Assembly: GCF_020539485.1 (NCBI RefSeq)
Contig: NZ_JACDXU010000001.1
Coordinates: 620,001 to 684,000, forward strand
Origin: Fulverythrobacter ferritrahens
Lineage (GTDB): Bacteria > Pseudomonadota > Alphaproteobacteria > Sphingomonadales > Sphingomonadaceae
Direction: 5' to 3'
DNA: 64,000 nucleotides
Shown here: in pieces, positions 28,351-37,424 of the stretch
How positions within the stretch are numbered: the stretch's first letter is position 1
Layout: each line of letters starts with the position of its first letter
Position numbers and translations under genes: made by a program
The notes under the pieces: model-generated
Told to the model about the DNA's origin: nothing
Database searches by the model: none
Seen by the model: the letters and a program-made list of their open reading frames with translations, nothing else

Positions 28351-28542
28351 ATGGGGCTCCCCGGAGGGATGAAGGCACTGTTGTTGGTGGCGGGGCTCGT
28401 TGCCCTTGGAGGCTGCATCACGATCAAGGCCCCTGAGGACAAGATCGTGATCGAGCTTAACATCAACATCAAGCAGGAGGTTCTCTACAAGATCGAGAAC
28501 CAGGTGCAGGATACGATTGAGCAGAATCAGGGAATTTTCTGA
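28351..28542 (+). CDS. ynbE: YnbE-like lipoprotein
   Basis: A 63-residue lipoprotein (MGLPGGMKALLLVAGLVALGG with lipobox GGC) whose mature part, CITIKAPEDKIVIELNINIK, then a short charged helix, matches YnbE. In E. coli YnbE is an outer-membrane lipoprotein of 61 residues that stacks on the C-terminal beta strands of YdbH to complete the lipid bridge. Start choice: the frame opens at ATG 28285, which overlaps the ydbH stop (ATGA), but ATG 28351 has GGAG 9 nt upstream and gives the right signal-peptide length. ATG 28369 is a third option. Confidence 0.85.
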   Translation: MGLPGGMKALLLVAGLVALGGCITIKAPEDKIVIELNINIKQEVLYKIENQVQDTIEQNQGIF

Positions 28543-28559
28543 AGGTGGCAGGCGAAACC

Positions 28560-28952
28560 ATGAAGAAGCAGGCTCATACTCTTTTCCACGCTGCCGCGGC
28601 TCTGGCCGCGCTGGCGCTCGTGGCCGCTCCGGCTTCCGCACAGCGCGATCCTGCCTATCAGGCCGCGCGCACTGCCGGCCAGGTGGGCGAGAAGATGGAT
28701 GGCTATCTTGGCGCGGTCGGGTCTGTTCCAGCCGATGTCGACAAGATGCTCAAGGATCTGAACATCAAGCGCAAGGCGGTTTACACGCAGGGCGCACAGG
28801 GTGCGGGCGTCTCCGTGGAGGAATTCGCCTTTGGCGCGGGTTGCAAGAATATCCGCGATACCGCTCCGGGGGAAAAATATCAGGCGCCGGATGGAACGTG
28901 GAAAACTCGTGCCGCCGGTCAGGCCCCGCAGCGCGACGCCCGCTGCCCTTAA
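28560..28952 (+). CDS. ydbL: YdbL family (DUF1318) periplasmic protein
   Basis: A 130-residue exported protein: signal peptide of about 28 residues (cleavage after ASA), then a DUF1318-type domain with AARTAGQVGEKMDGYLG, NIKRKAVYTQGAQGAGVSVEEFAF and GCKNIRDTAPGEKYQAPDGTWK. YdbL is the third member of the ydbH-ynbE-ydbL operon and is thought to modulate the YdbH-YnbE interaction. ATG 28560 is chosen over GTG 28545. Two Cys (GCKN, ARCP) may form a disulfide. A terminator follows. Confidence 0.87.
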   Translation: MKKQAHTLFHAAAALAALALVAAPASAQRDPAYQAARTAGQVGEKMDGYLGAVGSVPADVDKMLKDLNIKRKAVYTQGAQGAGVSVEEFAFGAGCKNIRDTAPGEKYQAPDGTWKTRAAGQAPQRDARCP

Positions 28953-28975
28953 TTGACAGCAGTTCCCAGTTTTCC

Positions 28976-29012
28976 GGGCCTTCTCGCAGCCGTGGCGCGG
29001 GAAGGCCCTTTT
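28976..29012 (+). terminator. Terminator of the ydbH-ynbE-ydbL operon
   Basis: GGGCCTTC at 28976-28983 pairs perfectly with 29001-29008 and is followed by TTTT, 24 nt after the ydbL stop. The loop is 17 nt with partial inner pairing. Confidence 0.75.
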
Positions 29013-29127
29013 CATGTCCGGTTCACGCGCCGCTTGCGGTTGACTTGCGAATACCCCCCGCCTAAGGGGGCGGCGCCCTCGGCGGGGCGGATTTGCCTGT
29101 AGTGCTTCTCCTCATTAGGAAGGTGCT

Positions 29128-29445
29128 ATGAGTGAAGACGAAACTGCCCGGGAACCCATCGGTGAAGATGCGCGGATCGACGCGCTCGATGAGCGGCTTA
29201 AAGCTGCACGCGAGCGGGAAGTGCAGCGCAACAAGCCGCAAGTGCAAGGTGCCGATGCGAATTACCGCACAGGCAACCGGGTGCTCGCGGAATTGCTGGG
29301 GGGGATCGGTGGCGGAGCGCTGATCGGTTGGGTTATCGACCGGTTTGCAGGCTCTTCGCCCTGGGGTCTGTTGGTGATGATGTTCCTTGGGATCGTCGTT
29401 GCCTTCAGGAACATTATTCGGATTTCGAACCAGCGTCCTGACTGA
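29128..29445 (+). CDS. atpI: AtpI/AtpZ family ATP synthase accessory protein
   Basis: A 105-residue protein with a 50-residue charged N-terminus and two membrane segments (LAELLGGIGGGALIGWVIDRF and WGLLVMMFLGIVVAFRNI). AtpI-type proteins assist c-ring assembly, and AtpZ/AtpI pairs may form Mg/Ca channels. It has AGGAAGG upstream of ATG 29128 and is the first gene of the F0 operon, 55 bp before atpB. Confidence 0.88.
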   Translation: MSEDETAREPIGEDARIDALDERLKAAREREVQRNKPQVQGADANYRTGNRVLAELLGGIGGGALIGWVIDRFAGSSPWGLLVMMFLGIVVAFRNIIRISNQRPD

Positions 29446-29500
29446 ACCCGCCGATTGGGGGAAGAGGGGCGCTGCCGTTCATTGGCACAGGGACGCTAGA

Positions 29501-30298
29501 GTGGCAGGCGAAGAAGCCAAGGTCGACCCGATGCACCAGTTTGCGATCGAACCTCTGTTCGGTACGCAGAACTGGGAGCTGGCAGGTTACAACATTGCCT
29601 TCACCAACAGTGCGCTTTGGATGGCGATCGCCGCCGTGGCGCTGTGGGTCTTCGTTGCCGGTGGCATGAAGCGTCAGCTCGTGCCCGGCCGTTGGCAAAT
29701 GGCGGTGGAAAGCTTCACCGGTTTCATCGACGGCCTGCTGGCCGCCAATGTCGGCCCCGCCGGGAAGAAGTACGTTCCGTACATTTTCTCGATTTTCATG
29801 TTCATCCTCTTTGCCAACCTGCTGGGCCTGCTTCCGCTGCCTCTGGGCGTGGTGGGGATTCACGCATTCACGTCCACCAGCCACTTCACCGTGACCGGCG
29901 TTCTGGCGATCATGTCCTTCGCGATCGTGCTGGTGGTGGGCTTCTGGAAGCACAAGCTGCACTTCTTCTCGCTGTTCGTGCCTCATGGCACGCCGCTCGT
30001 GATGATCCCGATGATCTTCGTGATCGAGCTGGTCAGCTTCCTCGTGCGGCCCTTCAGCCTTGGCCTGCGACTGTTCGTTGCGATGATGGCCGGCCACGTG
30101 CTGCTGGAAGTGCTTTCGAGTTTCGTGATCGATGGTATCAATGCTGCATCCAGCGGTATCGGACCGGTGGTTGCGCTGCTCAGCTTCATCCTGATGATTG
30201 CGATCTGCGCGCTGGAGATTCTGGTGGCCGGTATTCAGGCCTACGTCTTCGCGCTATTGGCTTCGCTTTACATCAACGATGCCGAGAATCTTCACTAA
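29501..30298 (+). CDS. atpB: F0F1 ATP synthase subunit a
   Basis: A 265-residue inner-membrane subunit with 5-6 helices that forms the proton half-channels. The essential Arg lies in the LVRPFSLGLRLFVAMMAGH helix, and the C-terminal helix ALEILVAGIQAYVFALLASLY contains the conserved Gln. The likely start is GTG 29501, with AGGGA 7 nt upstream; ATG 29531 (MHQFAIEPLF) is the alternative and would remove 10 residues. Confidence 0.95.
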   Translation: MAGEEAKVDPMHQFAIEPLFGTQNWELAGYNIAFTNSALWMAIAAVALWVFVAGGMKRQLVPGRWQMAVESFTGFIDGLLAANVGPAGKKYVPYIFSIFMFILFANLLGLLPLPLGVVGIHAFTSTSHFTVTGVLAIMSFAIVLVVGFWKHKLHFFSLFVPHGTPLVMIPMIFVIELVSFLVRPFSLGLRLFVAMMAGHVLLEVLSSFVIDGINAASSGIGPVVALLSFILMIAICALEILVAGIQAYVFALLASLYINDAENLH

Positions 30299-30342
30299 GA
30301 CTTGAACTAACTGACCGAATTCTAAGGAAAAGGAGTTTTCAA

Positions 30343-30570
30343 ATGGATCCTCAGGCTGCAAAGCTGATCGGTGCGGGTCTCGCTGCTATCGGCGCCGGCA
30401 TGGCTGCCATCGGCGTGGGTAACGTCTTCGGCTCGTTCCTCGAAAGCGCTCTGCGCAACCCCGGCGCGGCCGACGGCCAGCAGGGCCGCCTGTTCATCGG
30501 CTTCGCGGCCGCGGAACTTCTCGGTCTGCTCGCCTTCGTCGTGGCGATGATCCTGATCTTCGTCGCCTGA
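30343..30570 (+). CDS. atpE: F0F1 ATP synthase subunit c
   Basis: A 75-residue hairpin of two membrane helices: AAKLIGAGLAAIGAGMAAIG, the polar loop with LRNPGA, and FIGFAAAELLGLLAF with the proton-carrying Glu58. The residues that mark sodium-dependent c-rings are absent, so the enzyme is proton-driven. AAGGAG stands 7 nt before ATG 30343. The gene lies inside a longer shadow frame that opens in atpB, so it is easily missed. Confidence 0.96.
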   Translation: MDPQAAKLIGAGLAAIGAGMAAIGVGNVFGSFLESALRNPGAADGQQGRLFIGFAAAELLGLLAFVVAMILIFVA

Positions 30571-30652
30571 CGAATGCCATTTGCCTGTGTGCCGGCCGGA
30601 TGTTCTCCGGCCGGACCGGGTGTGTTTACGCGCTGACCATCGGATCTGATCG

Positions 30653-31147
30653 ATGCCCCAGATAGCACAGCTCGCTGAAACCTATTCCAGCCAGATATTC
30701 TGGTTGCTGGTAATCTTCGGGCTCGTCTTCCTCGTGATCGGGCGCGGTATGGTGCCCAAGGTTATGGACACCGTTGCCCTGCGCGACAAGCAGATCGCCA
30801 GCGATCTTGCCGCCGCCGAAGAAGCGCGCGCCAAGGCTGACGAGGAAGAGCTTGCCTGGCGCGAGCGCGAGAATGCCAATCGTGCCCAGGCACAGGCCCT
30901 CATCGCCAAGGCCAAGGCCGAAGCAGCGGCTGCTTCCGAAAAGAAGCTCTCCGCTGCCCAGAAGCGGCTCGACAAGAAGATTGCCGATGCCGATGCCGAG
31001 ATCGAAGCCGCGCGCACTGCCGCCCTGTCCGAGATCGAAGGCGTTGCGGCCGAGGCTGCGCAGGATATCGTCACCCGCATTGCCGGTGTGAAGGTCACTG
31101 CTGCCGCCGCCAAATCCGCCGTGAAGGAAGCGCTGAACCATGGCTGA
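30653..31147 (+). CDS. atpF': F0F1 ATP synthase subunit b' (peripheral stalk)
   Basis: A 164-residue stalk subunit with one N-terminal membrane helix (SQIFWLLVIFGLVFLVIG) and a long Ala/Glu/Lys-rich coiled coil. The two different b-type subunits in one operon are typical of alphaproteobacteria and phototrophs. Its last 8 nt overlap the start of the second b gene, implying coupled translation and 1:1 assembly. Confidence 0.93.
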   Translation: MPQIAQLAETYSSQIFWLLVIFGLVFLVIGRGMVPKVMDTVALRDKQIASDLAAAEEARAKADEEELAWRERENANRAQAQALIAKAKAEAAAASEKKLSAAQKRLDKKIADADAEIEAARTAALSEIEGVAAEAAQDIVTRIAGVKVTAAAAKSAVKEALNHG

Positions 31148-31724
31148 GACCGCTGCTCCCATTGCCGAGCCCGAGCTCGAAATGAACCATAACGAGCATC
31201 TGGTGGAAACCACCGAGGTGCCCGCCGAGGCGCACCATGCCGAGCCGAGCGCGCTGGGCCTTGCGCCTGCGGGCTGGGTGGGCTTGTCCATGCTCGCTTT
31301 CCTCCTCATTCTCGTGTGGAAGAAGGTTCCGGCGGTGATCACTGGCGGTCTCGACAAGAAGATCGTCGAGATCCGTCAGCATCTTGATGAAGCGAAGAAG
31401 CTTCGCGCAGAAGCGGAAGCGCTGCGCAAGGAATATGCCGACAAGATCGCCGGTGCTGAAAAGGATGCGGCAGCGATGATCGAATATGCCCGGCATGAGG
31501 CCGACGCCATCGTCGCCAAGGCGGAGGCTGACACGGAAGCCGTGATCAAGCGTCGCAAGCAGATGGCGGAAGACAAGATCGCTGCTGCCCAGCGTGGCGC
31601 AGTGGAAGAGCTTCGCGCTCGTGCGGCTGATGCCGCAGCTACTGCGGCTCGCGGCCTGATCGCCAAGGGCCACGATGCCGAGGCGGACAAGAAGCTCGTC
31701 GACACGGCAATCTCCGGCCTCTGA
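31140..31724 (+). CDS. atpF: F0F1 ATP synthase subunit b (peripheral stalk)
   Basis: A 194-residue stalk subunit with an acidic/His-rich head of about 45 residues, one membrane helix (GWVGLSMLAFLLILVWKKVPAV), and a long coiled coil (HLDEAKKLRAEAEALRKEYADKI onwards). It is the last gene of the F0 operon. The F1 genes (atpHAGDC) are not in the window, as expected for an alphaproteobacterium with split atp loci. Confidence 0.93.
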   Translation: MAETAAPIAEPELEMNHNEHLVETTEVPAEAHHAEPSALGLAPAGWVGLSMLAFLLILVWKKVPAVITGGLDKKIVEIRQHLDEAKKLRAEAEALRKEYADKIAGAEKDAAAMIEYARHEADAIVAKAEADTEAVIKRRKQMAEDKIAAAQRGAVEELRARAADAAATAARGLIAKGHDAEADKKLVDTAISGL

Positions 31725-31765
31725 TCTTGGGCCGGCAACGGCTCTCATCGGATGTGGAACGTCAA

Positions 31766-31790
31766 CCCCCGCCTCGTGCGGGGGTTTTCG
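31766..31790 (+). terminator. Terminator of the F0 ATP synthase operon
   Basis: A perfect 7-bp GC stem (31766-31772 with 31778-31784), a 5-nt loop and TTTT, 42 nt after the atpF stop. Textbook Rho-independent layout. Confidence 0.88.
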
Positions 31791-31869
31791 TATGCGCATG
31801 CGATACGGCTTGCGGAGCGGCGGCCAAGTGAGGCAGTGACCGGTCTCGACAGGATTTCTGGGAGAATAG

Positions 31870-32481
31870 ATGATGCATGTTGCGGTTCTTGGCGCCAGTG
31901 GGCGCGCGGGTTCGGAAATCGTGAAGGAACTGACGGCGCGGGGCCACACGGTGCTGGCCGTGGCGCGCAAGCCGGAAGGCATTGCGGCGGCAGAAGGCGT
32001 GACGGCAGTGGCGGGGGATGCCAACGATCCCGATGCGCTGGCTGAAATCATCAAGGGCGTGGATGCCGTGATCAGCGCGATCCATTTCGATGTGCCCGCC
32101 GCAAACCTGCTTTCCGCCGTGAAGAAGGCGGGCGTCAGCCGTCTGCTGATAACAGGCGGTGCGGCGAGCCTTAACGGCCCGGATGGCGTGATGCTGTATG
32201 ATTCCCCGCATTTTCCGGAGAACATCAAGCCTTTCGTCCTGCCCGCGATCCACTTCCTCAATGACATCCGCAAGGAGACCGAGGCCGACTGGACCTTCTT
32301 CTCCCCCGCGATGAACATCTTCGAAGGGCCGCGCCTCGGCACCTTCCGCCTGGGCGGCGACGAACTGGTGAGCGACGCCAATGGCGAGAGCAAGATCAGC
32401 TTTGCCGATTATGCCATTGCCATGGTCGACGAGCTGGAACAGCACAAGCACAGCCGGGCGCGGTTTACCGCAGCCTACTGA
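31870..32481 (+). CDS. NAD(P)H-binding Rossmann protein (NmrA/BVR-B-like)
   Basis: A 203-residue atypical short-chain dehydrogenase: HVAVLGASGRAGSEIVKELTARGH is the dinucleotide-binding loop, with VARKPEG as the NADP-selecting segment, AGDANDPDAL, and GVSRLLITGGAASL, then a small C-terminal part with SFADYAIAMVDELE. Family members include biliverdin reductase B and epimerase-like reductases. The substrate is unknown. The first codons read ATGATG (31870 or 31873). It is monocistronic after the atp terminator. Confidence 0.85.
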   Translation: MMHVAVLGASGRAGSEIVKELTARGHTVLAVARKPEGIAAAEGVTAVAGDANDPDALAEIIKGVDAVISAIHFDVPAANLLSAVKKAGVSRLLITGGAASLNGPDGVMLYDSPHFPENIKPFVLPAIHFLNDIRKETEADWTFFSPAMNIFEGPRLGTFRLGGDELVSDANGESKISFADYAIAMVDELEQHKHSRARFTAAY

Positions 32482-32497
32482 GCAGAAGACCTGGAGC

Positions 32498-33256
32498 TCA
32501 GAAAGAATCCTTCGCCGCGCGCAAGGCGGCGAAGGTTTCCGCCGGTTCCTTCCCGCCCCAGCGCGCCTTCATCTCGGGCGTATCGGCCCGGAGGAAGGGA
32601 TTGGCCGCCAGCTCGCGGGAGAGAACGGTGGGAACGGTCGGCTGACCGGCCGCGCGCCTTTCCTCCACCTCGCGGGCATAATCCGCCAGCACTGCGTTAT
32701 AGGGATCGGCATGGAGCGCGAATTTCGCGTTTGAGGCCGTATATTCATGCGCGCAATAGATCTTCGTCTCGCCGGGCAGTGCCTTGAGCCGCGAGAGGCT
32801 GGCCCAGAACTGGGGCGGCGTACCTTCGAACATCCGTCCGCAGCCCAGCGCGAATAGCGAATCACCCACAAAGGCCATCGCCGCACGCGGGATATAATAG
32901 GCGACATGGCCCATGGTGTGGCCGCCCACATCGATCACGTCCCCTGTGAATTCGCCTATCTTCACCGTATCGCCTTGGCCCACGGCGCGGTCCACTCCAG
33001 CGATCTTCGCCGCATCCCCGGCAGGTGCGGTGATGGTGCAGCCGGTCGCCGCTTTGATCGCTTCGTTCCCGCCCGCATGATCGGCGTGCCAGTGGGTGTT
33101 CCAGATCTGGGTGATGGTCCAGCCTTTGATGGCCGCTTCGCGCAGATAGGTATCGGCGTCCGGCGTATCGATGCACACGGTTTCCCCACTGGCGGGATCA
33201 TGCAGCAGATATCCGTAATTGTCGGACAGACAGGGGAACTGGTGAAGCTGAAGCAT
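32498..33256 (-). CDS. gloB: Hydroxyacylglutathione hydrolase (glyoxalase II)
   Basis: A 252-residue metallo-beta-lactamase-fold hydrolase that releases D-lactate from S-D-lactoylglutathione. The binuclear metal site NTHWHADHAGG is complete, with GHTMGHVAYYI, FVGDSLFALGCGRMFEGTP and the CAHEYTASNAKFAL segment. The C-terminal glutathione-binding helix with NPFLRADTPE is present. It may be co-transcribed with the VOC and GFA genes upstream, all of glutathione/aldehyde-detoxification type. Confidence 0.93.
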   Translation of the reverse strand: MLQLHQFPCLSDNYGYLLHDPASGETVCIDTPDADTYLREAAIKGWTITQIWNTHWHADHAGGNEAIKAATGCTITAPAGDAAKIAGVDRAVGQGDTVKIGEFTGDVIDVGGHTMGHVAYYIPRAAMAFVGDSLFALGCGRMFEGTPPQFWASLSRLKALPGETKIYCAHEYTASNAKFALHADPYNAVLADYAREVEERRAAGQPTVPTVLSRELAANPFLRADTPEMKARWGGKEPAETFAALRAAKDSF

Positions 33257-33265
33257 CGGTATGGC

Positions 33266-33649
33266 CTATGGAAGATTGAGCTGCCAGCTTACACCGAATT
33301 GATCGGCAACCCAGCAGAAGTGCGTGCTGAAGCCGTAGGAATCGACCGGCATGAGGAACGCGCCACCCATGCCCAGCCTTTCTGCCAGAGTGCGGAGCTG
33401 ATTCTCGCTGTCGCAGGTGATGAAGATCGAGCTGGAAGGCGTGAAAGTGAAATCGTGAATCGGCGGGCTGTCATTCAGCATCACTTCCAGCCCGCCCAGC
33501 CGGATGCGTGCCATGGCGATCTGGCCGCTCATGGGCCCCGCGGGATGTTCCTGCAGCAGTACTTCCTCGAAATCGGGGAAGGTGTCGCGATACAGGGCCA
33601 GCGCGCTTTGAGCTTGCCCCTGGAACATCAGAAACGGCGCGGCTTCCAT
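33266..33649 (-). CDS. VOC family protein (PhnB-like)
   Basis: A 127-residue glyoxalase/bleomycin-resistance-fold protein with FLMFQGQAQSALALYRDTF at the start, LGGLEVMLNDSPP in the middle and the closing FCWVADQFGVSWQLN. These are PhnB/3-demethylubiquinone-methyltransferase-like VOC features. Substrate and metal use are unknown. It lies 9 nt upstream of gloB and 2 nt after the GFA gene, so the three are likely one transcript. Confidence 0.85.
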   Translation of the reverse strand: MEAAPFLMFQGQAQSALALYRDTFPDFEEVLLQEHPAGPMSGQIAMARIRLGGLEVMLNDSPPIHDFTFTPSSSIFITCDSENQLRTLAERLGMGGAFLMPVDSYGFSTHFCWVADQFGVSWQLNLP

Positions 33650-33651
33650 CG

Positions 33652-34104
33652 TCAGCTCTCCCTTCCGCGCTCATGCCCTGGCACGCCTTCGGGCACTTGC
33701 ACCCAGCCATGCCGGGTCTGCTCATAGACCGAGCGCAGCGGGGGAGGGAAATCGGGATCGGCGAATGCACCCACAGTCACGCCCAGAAGCGCAGGATATT
33801 TGCTCGCGCGGGCGTAAATGGTGCTGCCACATTGCGGACAGAAGCCGGTGGTGAAGCTGTCGCCCTGATCGGTCGGCCGGGTGAATTCCCGTGCTTCGCC
33901 GTCAATCGTTATGCTTTCGACCGGGAAATAGGCGAGGATGCCGAAAGGCGATCCGCTGCGGCGCTGGCAATCGCGGCAATGGCACAGCACCGTCATGGGC
34001 TGGGCATCGGCTGCGACCGTGGCGGTCAGCGCGCCGCATTGGCAGTTTGCTTGGCGAGTGACTGGGCGAGTGACTGGGCGAGTGGCTGGGCGAGGCTGGG
34101 GCAT
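33652..34104 (-). CDS. GFA family zinc protein
   Basis: A 150-residue protein of the glutathione-dependent formaldehyde-activating (GFA/centromere V-like) family. Zinc ligands are C-x-C in CQCGAL, C-x4-C in CHCRDCQ, and C-x2-C in FCPQCGST; the core RRSGSPFGILAYFP and GDSFTTGFCP are typical. Some members bind glutathione; most roles are untested. The N-terminus reads ATRPVTRPVTRQ, encoded by near-identical tandem 12-nt units. Translation may really begin later, as no clear RBS is seen at 34104. Confidence 0.83.
   Translation of the reverse strand: MPQPRPATRPVTRPVTRQANCQCGALTATVAADAQPMTVLCHCRDCQRRSGSPFGILAYFPVESITIDGEAREFTRPTDQGDSFTTGFCPQCGSTIYARASKYPALLGVTVGAFADPDFPPPLRSVYEQTRHGWVQVPEGVPGHERGRES
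34062..34095. repeat. Three tandem 12-nt units at the GFA gene start
   Basis: GCGAGTGACTGG-type units occur back to back three times (the third with one change), in frame with the minus-strand gene, and encode repeated T-R-P-V. Copy number may vary by slippage. Confidence 0.65.
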
Positions 34105-34137
34105 GGCACGGACCCTAACGCGGGCGCCCCATGTAGG

Positions 34138-34171
34138 AAAGGCCCGCCGCTCGGGTGAGCGACGGGCCTTT
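34138..34171 (-). terminator. Terminator of rpsA
   Basis: 15-bp arms (34138-34152 with 34157-34171) with one mismatch close a 4-nt loop, 27 nt beyond the rpsA stop. The minus-strand T-run is short (TTT) and the plus-strand run is better, so it could work both ways. Confidence 0.78.
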
Positions 34172-34197
34172 TCTTGTGCCTTTAGAGGCAGAGGGCC

Positions 34198-35892
<1,695 letters not shown>

Positions 35893-36534
35893 TCCGTTAG
35901 GTTCCTGTACTGACATTTCCGGCCAGGCGGTTGTATCCGCCGGTCTTTCTCCGCCGAGGCACCATTGCCGTGGCGGGCCAAAGGGCCGAACCGCTCGCGG
36001 GGCCGAATGCCTTCACGAGCATTCTGGGGGAATGGAGAACCGACGATGGTTGCCAAGGCGACAGGGTCTGCGGCGAGGCGCCGTGCAGAGGCCCGTCAAT
36101 GCAATGGTGGCCATCGATCGGCGCAGCACGCCCGTCGAATGGGCCTGCGCCTATGGCAAAACAGGCCCGAAAGCAAGGAAAATCGCGGTTTCGCTGCCGG
36201 ACGACAGGCTGGCCTTCAGAGAGGGTGAAAGCGGGGGGTGTTACACATGTTACACACCCGTTGGGGTTCCGGGCGGAGGGGTTGGTGCAGGCCCGGCAAG
36301 GGATGAAAGCGGGCGCATATTTTTTGAGAATGATTGAGTAAGATCTTTATATAACAATATATTACAAAGAAATGGCGCGTATTCGGCGCTTGCTGCTATT
36401 GCCTCAGGCGTCACCCTGAACTTGTTTCAGAGGCCATTTCTCCGGATCGGGTTACTGTCTTTGAGGAGAAATGGATGCTGAACCAAGTTCAGCATGACGA
36501 GAGGGCAGCAAAAGGCGCGTCGCATTCCCAACAC
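35893..36534. other. Long spacer between cmk and rpsA
   Basis: About 640 bp holding the rpsA promoter and leader, an AT-rich tract at 36315-36372 with several TATA-like segments, and a composite palindromic repeat at 36411-36501. Plus-strand frames over 35931-36341 are Arg/Pro-rich and look non-coding. The separation suggests rpsA is transcribed independently of cmk. Confidence 0.5.
36411..36501. repeat. Composite palindromic repeat, copy A
   Basis: The outer arms (36411-36432 and 36475-36499) are each small palindromes around CTGAACTTG..TTCAG and are inverted relative to each other. Inside them, CCATTTCTCC (36434-36443) pairs with GGAGAAATGG (36465-36474). The whole 91-bp unit could fold as one long hairpin with a 21-nt loop. 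A second copy lies inverted at 53163-53251. Confidence 0.8.
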
Positions 36535-37170
36535 TTACGGGCAGGGTGTCTGCCCGGTCAGTTCGTTGACGATGCGGATAGCCGCACTCACAGCCTCTTC
36601 GCGGTTCATGGCGCTGGTATCGAGCAGCACGGCGTCTTCCGCGGCGATGAGCGGCGCGGTGGCGCGGGTACGGTCGCGCTCGTCGCGCTCGCGCAGGTCG
36701 GCGGCGATTTCTTCCAGCGTCACATCCTCCCCGCGCTCGCGCATTTCGAGGAAGCGGCGCTGTGCTCGTGCCTCTACGCTGGCGGTGACGAACAGCTTGG
36801 CGGCGGCTTCCGGCGCAATCACCGTGCCAATGTCCCGCCCGTCCAGAACCGCGCCGCCGGGCCGGGTTGCGAAGGCGCGCTGGCGTTCATAAAGCGCGCG
36901 TCGCACGCCGGGATGGATGGAGACGCGGCTCGCCAGCCCGCCGCTTTCCTCGCTGCGCAGGGCAGGATCGTTCAGGAGCGAATCGGGGAAGGCGCAGGCT
37001 GCTTCGGCAGCGGCCGGAACGTCAGGATTGCCGCCATCCAGTGCAACCTGCCGTCCCACGGCGCGATAGAGCAGTCCGGTATCGAGATGGGGCAAGCCGA
37101 AATGCGCGGCCAGCGCCTTGGCAATGGTGCCCTTGCCGCTGGCGGTGGGGCCATCGACCGCGATGATCAT
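36535..37170 (-). CDS. cmk: Cytidylate kinase
   Basis: A 211-residue NMP kinase that phosphorylates CMP and dCMP. It has the P-loop VDGPTASGKGT, HLDTGLLYRAVG, LDGRDIGTVIAPEA (CMP-specificity segment), RAQRRFLEM and the lid RDERDRTRATAPL. Its start overlaps the upstream membrane-protein gene by 4 nt. In many proteobacteria cmk precedes rpsA; here the same order holds with an unusually long spacer. Confidence 0.95.
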   Translation of the reverse strand: MIIAVDGPTASGKGTIAKALAAHFGLPHLDTGLLYRAVGRQVALDGGNPDVPAAAEAACAFPDSLLNDPALRSEESGGLASRVSIHPGVRRALYERQRAFATRPGGAVLDGRDIGTVIAPEAAAKLFVTASVEARAQRRFLEMRERGEDVTLEEIAADLRERDERDRTRATAPLIAAEDAVLLDTSAMNREEAVSAAIRIVNELTGQTPCP

Positions 37171-37424
37171 GTCCCTTCCTTCCCGCGTTTCATCAAGGCG
37201 CGCACAAGGCCATAAATCGCAATCGCCGCCCAGAAGAATTCCAGCACCAGCGAAGCCGGGTTGGTGTTCACTAGCAGCGACACGGTGAGCAGGGCGGCGC
37301 CCAGCAGATTGGTGCCGTGATGCAGGAACGGGTTCGGTTCGGCCCGCGCCGTTTGATAGGCATAGGCAGCGATGATGCAGATCATCCCCGCGAAGCCGAA
37401 GATATTGGCAACTGCCGGAGTCAT
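37167..37424 (-). CDS. CBU_0592-like small membrane protein
   Basis: An 85-residue inner-membrane protein with three hydrophobic helices (residues 7-22, 38-52, 58-75): [33 protein letters not shown] and [20 protein letters not shown]. This pattern matches the CBU_0592 family, which has no known function. It is coupled by 4-nt overlaps to aroA upstream and cmk downstream. Confidence 0.8.
   Translation of the reverse strand: MTPAVANIFGFAGMICIIAAYAYQTARAEPNPFLHHGTNLLGAALLTVSLLVNTNPASLVLEFFWAAIAIYGLVRALMKRGKEGT

Noticed and set aside
35931-36341. 136-codon plus-strand frame in the cmk-rpsA spacer
   Set aside because: Composition is Arg/Pro/Gly-rich without hydrophobic core or motif, and it lies over the rpsA leader.
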